A stretch of 63,155 bases of DNA from Thermoproteota archaeon (GTDB taxonomy: Archaea > Thermoproteota > Thermoprotei_A > Sulfolobales > Ignicoccaceae). The translations under genes and the position numbers were made by a program. Position 1 is the stretch's first letter; each line of letters begins with the position of its first letter. Below the pieces are notes generated by a model that ran no database searches, was not told the origin of the DNA, and saw nothing but the letters and a program-made list of their open reading frames with translations. Shown here one piece after another: positions 40,145-48,842 of the stretch. Location: positions 1-63,155 of the forward strand of contig JAADDE010000038.1 in assembly GCA_013154085.1 (NCBI GenBank), in the 5' to 3' direction.

Positions 40145-41830
40145 GTGGACGTGAGGGAGCTCGCGCTCAAGCACGCCTTGAAGAACGCCTACACCCACGG
40201 AGGAAAGGCACAGCTGAAGGCAGTGATCACGGCGATCATAGCGGAGGAGCCGGAGATAAGGAAGAAGGTTAAGGAAATAATACCAATAGTAAAGGAGGTT
40301 GTTGAGGAAGTAAACAAGATGAGCTTGGAAGAGCAGGAGAAGCTGCTGAAGGAGAGGTTCCCCGAAGCGCTCCAAGAGAAGCCCAAGGAGGTCAAGAAGG
40401 GACTGCCTCCGCTCCCCAACGCCGAGAAGGGCAAGGTCAAGACGCGCTTCGCCCCAAATCCGGACTTCTACATGACTCTGGGCAACGCCAGGCCGGCCAT
40501 TGTGAGCCACGAGTACGCGAGGATGTATGAAGGAAAGTTCGTGCTCCGCTTCGAGGACACGGACCCGCGCACCAAGAGGCCCATGCCGGAGGCCTACGAG
40601 GCCATAAAGGAGGACCTAGAGTGGCTCGGGATAAGGTGGGACGAGCTCTACTTCCAGTCCCACAGGATGGAGATATACTACGACCTCTTGAAAGAGCTGA
40701 TCAGAAGGGGAGGGGCTTACGTATGCACGTGCCCGCCGGAGAGGTGGAGGGAGCTGAGGGACGCCGGCAAGCCGTGCCCCCACCGCGACGAGCCGCCGGA
40801 GGTCCACTTGGAGAGGCTCGAGAAGATCTTCGCCGGCGAGTACGGCGAGGGGGAGGCGGTGGTGAGGGTAAAGACGGACCTAAAGCACCCAGATCCCTCC
40901 GTCAGGGACTGGGTGGCCTTCAGAATAATAGACACCTCCAAGCACCCCCACCCGCTCACCGGCGACGAGTACCGCCTCTGGCCCACCTACAACTTCGCCG
41001 CCGGAGTGGACGACTACCTAATGGGCATAACGCACGTGCTAAGAGCTAGGGAGCACCAGCAGAACACGGTCAAGCAGAGGTTCCTCTACGAGCACTTCGG
41101 CTGGAAGATGCCGGAGGTCATCCACTTCGGAAGGCTCAAGCTGGAGGGCTTCGTGCTCTCCAAGAGCAAGATGAGGGAGATGGGCCTGAGGGGCGACGAC
41201 CCGAGGCTCGCGACCATAAGGGGGCTGAGGAGGAGGGGCTTCGCGCCCGAAGCGATAAGGGAGATCATGATAGAAGTGGGAGTAAAGAAGAGCGACGCCA
41301 GCATAAGCTTCTCCAACTTGGCGGCCGTGAACAGAAAAATCATAGATCCCAAGGCGCGCCGCGTAATGCTGGTGGAGGAGCCCGCCGAGGCCAGGCTGGA
41401 GCTCCCGGAGCCGCTGACCGCTGAGCTGCCGTGGCACCCCAAGGTGCCGGAGCTGGGAAGGAGGAGCTACGAGGTGAGGCCCGGAGAAACCGTTTACTTG
41501 GAGAAGAAGGATCTAATAAGGGCCAAGAAGAAGGGCGGCATAAGGCTGATGGAGCTGGCGAACTTCCGCTACGCGGGATACGACGAGGAGCGGGGCCAGC
41601 ACGTGCTTGAGTTCGAGAGCAGGGAGCTGGACAAGAGGTACGAGATAGTTCAGTGGGTCAAGGAGCCGGTTAGAGCAGTTGTGTGGAGGCCCGGCGAGGG
41701 CAAGGGGTGCGCCTTGGCAGAGCCCGAGGCGAGGGAGCTGGGCGGCTGGGTCCAGATGATAAGGAAGGGCTACGCGAAGGTCGAAGGGGTCGACGACTCT
41801 ACGCTCCACTTGATCTACCTCCACGAGTGA
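40145..41830 (+). CDS. gltX: Glutamyl-tRNA synthetase
   Basis: Archaeal-type class I enzyme, 561 residues. After an N-terminal helical extension (about 1-95) comes the catalytic domain: TRFAPNPDFYMTLGNARPAI in the HIGH region, VLRFEDTDPRTKRPMPEAY, and VLSKSKM for KMSKS. The C-terminal half is the beta-barrel anticodon domain of the GlnRS-like archaeal type. In archaea it usually charges both tRNA-Glu and tRNA-Gln, the latter corrected by an amidotransferase. GTG start. Six bases separate it from the next gene. Confidence 0.95.
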   Translation: MDVRELALKHALKNAYTHGGKAQLKAVITAIIAEEPEIRKKVKEIIPIVKEVVEEVNKMSLEEQEKLLKERFPEALQEKPKEVKKGLPPLPNAEKGKVKTRFAPNPDFYMTLGNARPAIVSHEYARMYEGKFVLRFEDTDPRTKRPMPEAYEAIKEDLEWLGIRWDELYFQSHRMEIYYDLLKELIRRGGAYVCTCPPERWRELRDAGKPCPHRDEPPEVHLERLEKIFAGEYGEGEAVVRVKTDLKHPDPSVRDWVAFRIIDTSKHPHPLTGDEYRLWPTYNFAAGVDDYLMGITHVLRAREHQQNTVKQRFLYEHFGWKMPEVIHFGRLKLEGFVLSKSKMREMGLRGDDPRLATIRGLRRRGFAPEAIREIMIEVGVKKSDASISFSNLAAVNRKIIDPKARRVMLVEEPAEARLELPEPLTAELPWHPKVPELGRRSYEVRPGETVYLEKKDLIRAKKKGGIRLMELANFRYAGYDEERGQHVLEFESRELDKRYEIVQWVKEPVRAVVWRPGEGKGCALAEPEARELGGWVQMIRKGYAKVEGVDDSTLHLIYLHE

Positions 41831-41836
41831 TGCGCC

Positions 41837-42769
41837 TTGAAAATCCTCGTAGTAGGAGGCCTGGGGGGCCACGCCGGCCAAGCCTTAGCCGTGGCCGAGG
41901 CCCTCAGAGGGCTCGGAGCGGAGGTGGAGGTCCTAACCTTAAAGGGAACGGAGAAGAGGTTCGAGGGCTTCAAGGTCCACTCGTGCGACCAGCCCGTGCC
42001 TCCGGGGAGGGGCAGGCCGACCCTCAGGGGGACCCTCTCCTCCCTGCTGACTTCCCTTAAGCTCAAGAAGTACGACGCTGTGGTGCTGAACGGCAGCAAC
42101 TTCGCCTTGGTTCCGGGCTTCGTGCAGAAGCTCAAGGGATCCAAAGTGATCAACGTGGAGGTTGTGGACGCGGTGGTCGAGCCCACGAGGGCTTCAAGGA
42201 TCGCCCACAAGTTCGCGGACCTCACCGCTCTGCACTGGGAGGAGCAGAGGCTTGCCTACCCGAGCAAGTCCGAGGTCTTCGGGCCCATAGTGGAGCCCCG
42301 GCGCTACGAGCCGAGGGACGAGGGATACGTGCTTGTAACGGCGGGAAGCTTGGGCTACGAGGAGCTGTTCGACGCGGCGGCTGAGGCATTGGGGAAGGAG
42401 GCGGTGCTCCAGACCGGGAGGGTCCCCCCGGAGAGGTACAGAGGCAAAGTCAAGGAGGCATTCTCGTTCTCCTACGACTTCCACCGGTGGATGGCCGGGG
42501 CCTCCGTGGTGGTCGGAACCTTTCCGGGCTCTACCTTGGCTATAGCGGCTATAAGCTACGGCAAGCCGACCGTCATGATTCCCAATCCCAAGCTAAGGAG
42601 GGGCGCTTCCATGAAGAACATGCTCCCCTTAGCAGAGAAGCTGAACTCTGTCGTCGCGGGCTTGAGCGGTCTGAGGGAGGCCGTGGAGGAGGCGAGGAAG
42701 AAGAAACCTCCCAAGTACCCGGACGGGGCTAGGAGGCTCGCTCACTTCCTGCTGAGCTCCTTCTTGTAG
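41837..42769 (+). CDS. Alg14/Alg13-like or MurG-like glycosyltransferase
   Basis: A 310-residue GT-B protein. The N-terminal half starts ILVVGGLGGHAGQALAVAEAL, as in Alg14, with a nucleotide-independent Rossmann fold; the C-terminal half has VVVGTFPGSTLAIAAISYGK and TVMIPNPKLRRG, as in Alg13/MurG, where the donor sugar nucleotide binds. Eukaryotes use separate Alg13 and Alg14 for GlcNAc transfer in N-glycan assembly; a single fused chain would suit archaeal N-glycosylation. Donor unknown. TTG start. It overlaps the convergent reductase gene by 28 bases. Confidence 0.65.
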   Translation: MKILVVGGLGGHAGQALAVAEALRGLGAEVEVLTLKGTEKRFEGFKVHSCDQPVPPGRGRPTLRGTLSSLLTSLKLKKYDAVVLNGSNFALVPGFVQKLKGSKVINVEVVDAVVEPTRASRIAHKFADLTALHWEEQRLAYPSKSEVFGPIVEPRRYEPRDEGYVLVTAGSLGYEELFDAAAEALGKEAVLQTGRVPPERYRGKVKEAFSFSYDFHRWMAGASVVVGTFPGSTLAIAAISYGKPTVMIPNPKLRRGASMKNMLPLAEKLNSVVAGLSGLREAVEEARKKKPPKYPDGARRLAHFLLSSFL

Positions 42770-44079
42770 CTCTCGAAGAGCTCCCTCACCCTCTTCCTCC
42801 ACTCCTCAAACTCTGCGGGGCTCTGGGGGTAGTTCTTGTACATTTCTTTTATCTCCTTCATGTAGTCAGCAATTACCTTCAGCTTTGCCAGCAAGGAGGG
42901 CTTTCCGAGGGCCTTTATCACTCGGGCAAGCTTGTCGGAGGCGCTTATTCTGAGCTCCCCTTCGAGCGAGGCCTTCAGCAAGTCCTCCTCCTTTATTATT
43001 TTATTTCTCATGCCGTAGTTTATCTCGTCGTCGCTGAGGCTCTGGAGGAAGAGGCGGAACACGTCCAAAGCGGCCTGCTTGGCACCGTAGGCATCCATGA
43101 AGTCTACGTTGTACTTCCACAAGCTCTCCTCCGTGGGCTCCTCCTCGAGGGCCCTCACGGCGTTCTTTGCGAGGAGGTACGCCCCCAGCATGCCCGAGCC
43201 TATGCCTCCCCCGTGTATGGGGTTCACTTGGTACGCCGCGTCGCCGGCCGCGGCAAAGCCGTGGGCGACCATGGTGTCCAGGGGCCTCCTTGTCGGAACG
43301 ACGCCTCCCCCGGCGTGGAGCACCTCGCCCGGGAAGCGGGGGGCCAAGTACTTGTGGAAGTACCACATGGGGTCCTTGTGGCCAACCCCTCCTTGGACGC
43401 CCAAGCCCAAGTTCACCTTCCGCCCCCCTCTGTAGGGGAAGAGCCACCAGTAGCCGCCGGGAGCCTTCTCTTGGCTCACGTAGATCCTTATGTGCTCGTC
43501 GTCGCCCAGCGGCTCCTTTATGATCCTTATCTCCCTGTACGCCACTGCGGTGTCCTTCATGTCCAGGGGCTCGGCCACGGGCCAGCCCTTCGGCAGGGCT
43601 CTGCGGACCACGTGCGCCACGCCGCTGGCGTCTACTACTAGCCTCGCCCTCAGCGTGCTGACCTTCCCGCCCTTCCTAACCGTGACGCCCACAACCTTTC
43701 CGTCCTTGACCACGGGGCCCAAGGCCCTCGTGTTGAAGGAGAACTCCGCGCCGGCCTCCTTGGCTAGGGAGTAGAGCCACTCCCCGAACTTCTTCCGGTT
43801 GAGCATGTACCCCTCTCCCGGAACGGTCCAGACGGTCTGCTCGTCCGGCGAGTATAGCTTGGCCCCCGCTATCCTGCCCTCGGTTGCCTCCTCCGGGGGG
43901 TAGCCGATGGGGATCTTCTCGAAGTACTCCTTGCTTATCGCGTCCCCGCAGACCTTGTCGCCCACCTCCTTTTCGTCCTTTAGATCAACTACCAAGGTTC
44001 TGTACCCGGCCTCGGCCAAGAACTTCGCCGCCACGAGGCCGGTGGTGCCGGCCCCGACGACGATGGCGTCGTAGTCCAA
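42742..44079 (-). CDS. Geranylgeranyl reductase family protein
   Basis: A 445-residue FAD-dependent reductase related to digeranylgeranylglycerophospholipid reductase, which saturates archaeal lipid side chains. It starts YDAIVVGAGTTGLVAAKFLA (dinucleotide-binding motif), has the DKVCGDAISKEYF stretch with a conserved Cys, the RPLDTMVAHGFAAAGDAAYQ motif and VNPIHGGGIGSGMLGAYLLA. TTG 44079 follows GGGGAGGAAGG and gives a normal family start; a longer frame upstream was rejected. Reductases of this family also act on other isoprenoids, such as quinones or polyprenols. Confidence 0.85.
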   Translation of the reverse strand: MDYDAIVVGAGTTGLVAAKFLAEAGYRTLVVDLKDEKEVGDKVCGDAISKEYFEKIPIGYPPEEATEGRIAGAKLYSPDEQTVWTVPGEGYMLNRKKFGEWLYSLAKEAGAEFSFNTRALGPVVKDGKVVGVTVRKGGKVSTLRARLVVDASGVAHVVRRALPKGWPVAEPLDMKDTAVAYREIRIIKEPLGDDEHIRIYVSQEKAPGGYWWLFPYRGGRKVNLGLGVQGGVGHKDPMWYFHKYLAPRFPGEVLHAGGGVVPTRRPLDTMVAHGFAAAGDAAYQVNPIHGGGIGSGMLGAYLLAKNAVRALEEEPTEESLWKYNVDFMDAYGAKQAALDVFRLFLQSLSDDEINYGMRNKIIKEEDLLKASLEGELRISASDKLARVIKALGKPSLLAKLKVIADYMKEIKEMYKNYPQSPAEFEEWRKRVRELFESYKKELSRK

Positions 44080-44158
44080 ACCCTTCCTCCCCTCCTTCGG
44101 GCGGGAGGAGAGGTTATTACTGCGCTTGTGAGCCCGGTGGACCAGCCGGGCACGGAGC

Positions 44159-45145
44159 ATGAGGCTCAGGAGCATAATATGGATACTCACCGGGAGGTGC
44201 AACCTGGACTGCAAGCACTGCTACGCCAAGAGGTTCTTGAAGTGGGTTCCGGAGGTTCCTAGGGAGGAGGTTGAGAGGGTCCTCCGGGAGGCGCTGGCGC
44301 TGGGGCTCGAGTGGGTCAACTTCAGCGGCGGGGAGCTCTTGCTCTACAAGCCTTGGGTCCTCGAGGTCCTCGCGGACCTTAGCGGGAGGGGAATTGATGC
44401 AAGCTTGGTTACTAATGGAATGTTCATAACCAAGGAGCGGGCTGAGTTCATGGCTAGGCACGGGATCCACGCGTACGTCTCCTTGGACGGCGACGAGGAG
44501 GCGCACGAGTTCCTAAGGGGCAGGGGCACTTGGAGGGCCGCGCTGAAGGGAATAGAGAGGCTGAGGGAGGCCGGCGCGGGCTTCACGCTCGTGATGGCAG
44601 TCGGGAGGCACAACTTCATGAAGACGTACAAGTTCGTTGAGACGGCGAAGAGCTTGGGGGCCCGGCACGTTGCAATAATACCTATAATGCCCTTCGGAAA
44701 CGCGCTGAAGAGCAAGGTATATGTAGAAAGCAAGCAGTTCGAGGAGGCCCTGAGGAGGTTCGCCGAGGGCCTGGAGGACCACGACATGAGGGGGAGCGCT
44801 TGGTGCGCCCCGTGGGCGAGGCTGGTTGTGAACAGCAAGAGGCTGTACTCCGGCAACTGCCGGAGGCAGAGCGGAATGGACATAGGCCCCGACGGCTGGA
44901 CCCTCCTCTGCGACGTGCTGGACTTCAAGATAAACGACGTGAAGGGGAGGCCTCTGGAGGAGGTGTGGGAGGAGTACGTCAGCCACCCGCTGGTGAGGAG
45001 GGTCTCGAGCCCGCCCAAAAACGCTTGCGGTTGCGAGCACTTCCGGAGGTGCTTGGGAGGGTGCTTCGCGAGGGCGCTGGCGCAAAGAGGTGCTTGGGAA
45101 GGGGATCCCCTGTGCCCGCTCCTCACACGAGCTCGAGCTTCTTGA
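44159..45145 (+). CDS. Radical SAM/SPASM domain protein
   Basis: A 328-residue enzyme with the radical SAM cluster Cys14, Cys18, Cys21 in TGRCNLDCKHCYAK, the GGELLL motif, and a C-terminal SPASM region with many Cys: AWCAPWARL, YSGNCRRQSG, LLCDVLDF, ACGCEHFRRCLGGCF and DPLCP. Such proteins bind extra Fe-S clusters and modify peptides or build cofactors (PqqE-like, heme-related). No precursor peptide gene was seen nearby. ATG start; a GCCCGG/CCGGGC hairpin lies at about 44129-44148 in front of it. Its end overlaps the L44e gene by 23 bases. Confidence 0.8.
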   Translation: MRLRSIIWILTGRCNLDCKHCYAKRFLKWVPEVPREEVERVLREALALGLEWVNFSGGELLLYKPWVLEVLADLSGRGIDASLVTNGMFITKERAEFMARHGIHAYVSLDGDEEAHEFLRGRGTWRAALKGIERLREAGAGFTLVMAVGRHNFMKTYKFVETAKSLGARHVAIIPIMPFGNALKSKVYVESKQFEEALRRFAEGLEDHDMRGSAWCAPWARLVVNSKRLYSGNCRRQSGMDIGPDGWTLLCDVLDFKINDVKGRPLEEVWEEYVSHPLVRRVSSPPKNACGCEHFRRCLGGCFARALAQRGAWEGDPLCPLLTRARAS

Positions 45146-45398
45146 GCCTGCCGAAGTTGTACATCAGCGTGTAGCCGCAGTTCTTGCACCTCATCTTAAC
45201 TACTTGATTCTTTGTAACCTTCGCGAACCTCTTCTGCTCCGGCTTCCTCTGGGAGCCGTAGCCCTCCTGCTTCCTCCTGTACCTCCTCTCACCTTGGGCC
45301 AGCGCCCTCCTCTTGCCGTGCTTGTAGACCGTGACCGTGTGTGGAGTGTGGGTCTTGCACCTCGGGCAGTAGCGCCTAATCTCCTTCGGGACCTTCAC
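45123..45398 (-). CDS. rpl44e: Ribosomal protein L44e
   Basis: Large-subunit zinc protein, 91 residues, normal for L44e. The N-terminal KVPKEIRRYCPRCKTHTPHT and the C-terminal VVKMRCKNCGYTLM supply the two CxxC pairs. GTG start 45398; an open frame to 45455 contains a TATA-like GCTTTATTTC at 45431-45440 and was rejected as the start. No other ribosomal gene is adjacent (S27e usually accompanies it). Confidence 0.93.
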   Translation of the reverse strand: MKVPKEIRRYCPRCKTHTPHTVTVYKHGKRRALAQGERRYRRKQEGYGSQRKPEQKRFAKVTKNQVVKMRCKNCGYTLMYNFGRLKKLELV

Positions 45399-45426
45399 TC
45401 TTCGACGCCCCGCCGGGGAGCTGGGG

Positions 45427-46302
45427 CTAAGAAATAAAGCTTCTCGCGTAGGCATCGAGCGTCCTCCTCAAGCCCTCCTCGAGGCCCACCTCCGGCCTCC
45501 AGCCGAGCTTCTCCATCTTCTTAATTGATGCAACGCTGTGCCTTATGTCGTCCGGCCTAGGGGGGAGCCTCTCGACCGCGAGCTCCCTCCCCAGAAGCCT
45601 CTCGAGGAGCTCTACCAGCTCGCTTACGGAGGTGGCCCTCCCGGTGCCCACGTTGAAGGTGCCCGGGTTTCCCAAGGCCAAGAGGGTCGCGCGCACCACG
45701 TCGTCCACGTAGACGAAGTCTCTGGTCTGCATTCCGTCGCCGTAAACCCTAACCTTACCCTCCCTCAGAGCGCTTACAATAAATTTAGCTACTACGTTGT
45801 TCGCCTTCATACGCGGGTGAGGGCCGTAGACGTTGAAGTACCTCAAGATCGTGAGCTTTTCATCCTTCAGCATGGTTTTAAGCGCCATCTCGGCACAGGC
45901 CTTAGTGGAGCCGTAGACGTTCTTCGGCTTTATGGGGTGCTCCTCGTCTATCGGCAAGTACAAGGGATCCCCATAAACGGCGGCGCTGGAGGCGAAGACC
46001 AGCATTATCCCCCTTCCCCGGACCGCCTCCGCGACTTTGAGGGTGGCCTTAACGTTGTGCTCGTATGCCCTTCCCGGGCTCCTCTGAGCCTCCTCCACGT
46101 CGGTCAGGGCGGCCAAGTGGAACACCGCGTCCGCGTCCCTCAGCTCCGCCGGAGCCTCGGCGGAGAGGTCCGCCCTCACGAAGTCCACTTCCACCGAGGG
46201 CTCCTCCAAATCTATTCCGACCACCTCGTGCCCCTCCTCGAGGAGGGCCCTCGCCAAGTGGGAGCCTATGAAGCCGCTGACTCCGGTGACCACGGCCCTC
46301 AT
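45427..46302 (-). CDS. NAD-dependent sugar epimerase (GalE-like)
   Basis: A 291-residue short-chain dehydrogenase of the extended type. The NAD motif is VTGVSGFIGSHLARALLEEG at the N-terminus and the catalytic set is Ser/Thr in FASSAAVYG plus Tyr-X3-Lys in YGSTKACAE. It is most like UDP-glucose/UDP-N-acetylglucosamine 4-epimerases and would supply UDP-sugars for surface glycans. ATG start. Its 3' end and the L44e promoter overlap. Confidence 0.85.
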   Translation of the reverse strand: MRAVVTGVSGFIGSHLARALLEEGHEVVGIDLEEPSVEVDFVRADLSAEAPAELRDADAVFHLAALTDVEEAQRSPGRAYEHNVKATLKVAEAVRGRGIMLVFASSAAVYGDPLYLPIDEEHPIKPKNVYGSTKACAEMALKTMLKDEKLTILRYFNVYGPHPRMKANNVVAKFIVSALREGKVRVYGDGMQTRDFVYVDDVVRATLLALGNPGTFNVGTGRATSVSELVELLERLLGRELAVERLPPRPDDIRHSVASIKKMEKLGWRPEVGLEEGLRRTLDAYARSFIS

Positions 46303-46358
46303 CCGCTCTTACCTCCACAACTCAATAACGCCCCCGTGCGCCACGGGAAGGGGTAATA

Positions 46359-46928
46359 ATGGAGATACCGGAGCACGTTAACTTGAAGCTGCTGAGGGAG
46401 GAAATAGTAAAGTGCCCGATGTGCGGGAAGAACAGCCTCAAGGTGAGCATCTACAGCTACGACATGCCCATGATAGGGCCTGTAATCTTCGTGGTCGGCA
46501 AGTGCTCCGAGTGCGGCTACAAGTTCGTCGACATAAAGACCTTCGAGGCGAAGGGCGATCAGAAGATAGAGTTTAAGGTGGAGAGCGAGAAGGACCTGAA
46601 CACCATGGTCCTCAGATCCGCGACCGCGACCTTGGAGATCCCGGAGCTCCAGGCGGAGATAGCGCCCGGCCCGGCCTCCCACGGCTTCCTCACCACGGTC
46701 GAGGGGGTGCTCCAGCGCTTCAAGGACATAATAGAGTACCTATGCAAGGATGCGGCCGACGAGAAGGAGAAGGCCGAATGCGAGAAGAGGCTTGAAATGA
46801 TTAAGGAGATGCTGGAAGGCAAGAGGAAGTTCACGATAGTTATAAGGGACCCCGAGGGGCACAGCAAGATAGCGAGCGAGAGGGCGAAGGAGGAGATAAG
46901 GAGGCCGGAGGAAGGGAAGGGGGGATGA
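46359..46928 (+). CDS. ZPR1-related zinc finger protein
   Basis: A 189-residue archaeal ZPR1 homologue, half the length of eukaryotic ZPR1 (one zinc finger plus one beta-helix-like domain). The finger is IVKCPMCGKNSL followed by GKCSECGYKF, giving two CxxC pairs. The second domain contains SATATLEIPELQAEIAPGPA, the family signature. Eukaryotic ZPR1 acts as a chaperone for elongation factor 1A; the archaeal role is not established here. ATG start. The Lys/Gly-rich tail ends in the first box of an sRNA candidate. Confidence 0.82.
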   Translation: MEIPEHVNLKLLREEIVKCPMCGKNSLKVSIYSYDMPMIGPVIFVVGKCSECGYKFVDIKTFEAKGDQKIEFKVESEKDLNTMVLRSATATLEIPELQAEIAPGPASHGFLTTVEGVLQRFKDIIEYLCKDAADEKEKAECEKRLEMIKEMLEGKRKFTIVIRDPEGHSKIASERAKEEIRRPEEGKGG

Positions 46929-46977
46929 GGTCATAGCCCCCTGAGCGACGGGTGAGCGCACGGCGACAGGCCGACCT
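46920..46977 (+). ncRNA. Candidate C/D box sRNA (e)
   Basis: C-like GGATGAG (46923-46929) overlaps the ZPR1 stop. Then 11 bases, exact D' CTGA (46941-46944), 7 bases, C'-like GTGAGCG (46952-46958), 12 bases, D-like CCGA (46971-46974). The segment around C' and D closely resembles candidate f near 48820. Confidence 0.42.
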
Positions 46978-47285
46978 CAGAGCTTGCGCTCCAGCGCTTG
47001 GAGCGCCTCCTCCAGGGCTTCCCTGCGCTCGTCCCCCTCGCTCAGGAGGGCCTTCATTATGAAAACCATAACCTTGTAGAGCGTCCTCACGTCCCTCTGG
47101 AGGTCGTCCACGTTCTGCTCGCACGACTTCACTCGGTCCTTCAGGTCCGCGAGGGTCTCCAAGATGTAGACCAGCACGTCCCCTATTTCAGCGTGCTCGT
47201 GGTGATGGTGGTGGTGATGGTGGTGCTCCCTCTCTATTTCCTCTTGTATCTTCCTCATGCTGTCCTCGTCCTTAGGGAGGGTCAT
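46977..47285 (-). CDS. Polyhistidine coiled-coil protein
   Basis: A 102-residue protein. Residues 21-29 are nine consecutive His, followed by Glu-His, preceded by an acidic helix; the rest is a long helix with heptad pattern (VLVYILETLADLKDRVK, then VDDLQRDVRTLYKVMVFIMK). A metal-binding or storage role (Ni, Zn, Co) is plausible from the His run, not proven. ATG 47285 chosen; GTG 47303, one base after the ligase stop, would add six residues. It is downstream of the acyl-CoA ligase-like gene on the same strand. Confidence 0.65.
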   Translation of the reverse strand: MTLPKDEDSMRKIQEEIEREHHHHHHHHHEHAEIGDVLVYILETLADLKDRVKSCEQNVDDLQRDVRTLYKVMVFIMKALLSEGDERREALEEALQALERKL

Positions 47286-47304
47286 CCTTCCCAAAGGCCA
47301 CACC

Positions 47305-48729
47305 TCAGAGGAAAACTACCTTCCGGACCTTCTTGTACGCCGCCACTCTCTCGTTCACGTACCTCATGATCTCCTCCTCGCTGGCTTCGCACCCCTCCCT
47401 CAGCTTAACCTTGGCCACCGGTATCTGGCCCAGCTCCCCGGCCGGCTCGCCCTCGACCGTCGCCTCCTCGACGCACGGGTGGGTCATCAGTATCAGCTCC
47501 AGGTCCTTGGGGAATATCGGGTAGCCCTTGTACTTAAGCATCCTCTTCCTAACGCCTCTGAAGTAGTAGAAGCCCTCCTCGTCCTTAGCCAGTATGTCCC
47601 CTGTCCTCATCCAGACCTTTCCGCCGACTTCCACAAAGGCCTTCGAGTTCTCCTCCGGGTCCGGGTATCCCTTCATGACCTGCGGGCCCCTCACCAAGAG
47701 CTCTCCCTGATCCTCCGCGGGCTCTAATGTGTCGGGGTCGACGAGGAGCGCCTCCACCCCGGGGAGCGGGAAGCCCAGGCTCCCTATCTTGTGCCTCTCC
47801 GGCGTGGTCGCGAAGATCTGCGGCGCCTCGGTCATGCCGTACACTTGGAGGAGCGGCCTTCCGGTGAGCTCCTCCCACCTCTTCTGGTCGTCCGGAGGCA
47901 AGTAGGCCCCTCCGCTCATGGCCCACCTCAAGCTCTTCCCGAGCTCCCTCACGAGCTCCTCGTCCTCCTTCATGAGCGTCTGGAACACGAGGGGCACGGC
48001 AACTATGTACGTCGGCCTGCGCTCCGCGCTCAGCTCCTTTATCTTATCTATATTGAACTTCTTGAGGAGGAGCGCCGTCCCGCCGCTGACCAGGGCGGAG
48101 AGGAATGCGGCGTCCAGGCCGAGGACGTGCGTTAGGGGAACGGTCACCAAGCTCACGTCATTCCCGCTTATCCCTTCGGCCTGCACGAACGGCACTATCG
48201 CTCCGGTGAAGGAGCGGTGGGAGTGTATCACTTGCATGGTCCTCCCGGCTATGCCGGCGTAGTAGAAGACCCTCGCGTCGTCCTCGTATCCCACCACCAC
48301 CTCGTGCTCCCCCTCGGCCTTGGCCAAGTCCTCCTCTGTGAGGACCGGGTAGCCCTTGAGGGTTTCTTGCTCCCTCTCGAACACCTCTTTGTCAGCGAGG
48401 ACGACCTTGGGAGCGCTGTCCTCAAGCTGGAAGGCCAAGTCCTCCTTCTGGGTCAAGGCGTCTGCAATTACTACCCTGGCTCCGGCGTATAGGGCTCCCA
48501 GCAGGCCGGTCGCGAACTCCGGCCTGTTGAACATTATGAGGAAGACCGTATCGCACTTCCTCACCTTGTTTTCGTGCAGGAGCTTGGCGACCGCCTTAGC
48601 CTTCTTGACCAGCTCCCCATACGTCAGCTCCGAGCCGTCCTCGTAGATCAGCGCCGTCTTGCCGGGATCCTCCTCGGCGCGCCGCTCGATCAGCTTGTGC
48701 ACGGGGAGCCCGGGGTCCCTGTAGTCCAC
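47305..48729 (-). CDS. AMP-forming acyl-CoA ligase-like protein, atypical
   Basis: A 474-residue adenylate-forming enzyme related to 4-coumarate/fatty acid-CoA ligases: VYGMTEAPQIFA (A5), MRTGDI (A7), and RGVRKRMLKYKGYPIFP (hinge, A8). Two catalytic elements are off: the phosphate loop, usually TSGTTGxPKG, reads YYAGIAGRTMQVIHSH, and the chain ends YKKVRKVVFL before the A10 Lys segment. In dicarboxylate/4-hydroxybutyrate autotrophs, a related enzyme activates 4-hydroxybutyrate; this protein is only a weak candidate. GTG 48729 follows GGTGGT; a longer frame to 48888 was rejected. Confidence 0.72.
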   Translation of the reverse strand: MDYRDPGLPVHKLIERRAEEDPGKTALIYEDGSELTYGELVKKAKAVAKLLHENKVRKCDTVFLIMFNRPEFATGLLGALYAGARVVIADALTQKEDLAFQLEDSAPKVVLADKEVFEREQETLKGYPVLTEEDLAKAEGEHEVVVGYEDDARVFYYAGIAGRTMQVIHSHRSFTGAIVPFVQAEGISGNDVSLVTVPLTHVLGLDAAFLSALVSGGTALLLKKFNIDKIKELSAERRPTYIVAVPLVFQTLMKEDEELVRELGKSLRWAMSGGAYLPPDDQKRWEELTGRPLLQVYGMTEAPQIFATTPERHKIGSLGFPLPGVEALLVDPDTLEPAEDQGELLVRGPQVMKGYPDPEENSKAFVEVGGKVWMRTGDILAKDEEGFYYFRGVRKRMLKYKGYPIFPKDLELILMTHPCVEEATVEGEPAGELGQIPVAKVKLREGCEASEEEIMRYVNERVAAYKKVRKVVFL

Positions 48730-48787
48730 GCTACCACCGCGGGAGGGTGGTGGGAGGCACAAATAAGAGGCCTCTTCTGAGGGAGGC

Positions 48788-48842
48788 GGGCGTGAGGAGG
48801 CTCGTAAGGGGCGAAGGGTGAGCGCACGCCTTAGGCCGACCC
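48788..48842 (+). ncRNA. Candidate C/D box sRNA (f)
   Basis: C-like CGTGAGG (48791-48797), D'-like GCGA (48811-48814), 3 bases, C'-like GTGAGCG (48818-48824), 11 bases, D-like CCGA (48836-48839). C and D' are weak; the second half matches candidate e in 15 or more positions. A TATA-like AAATAAG lies at about 48760. Confidence 0.33.
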
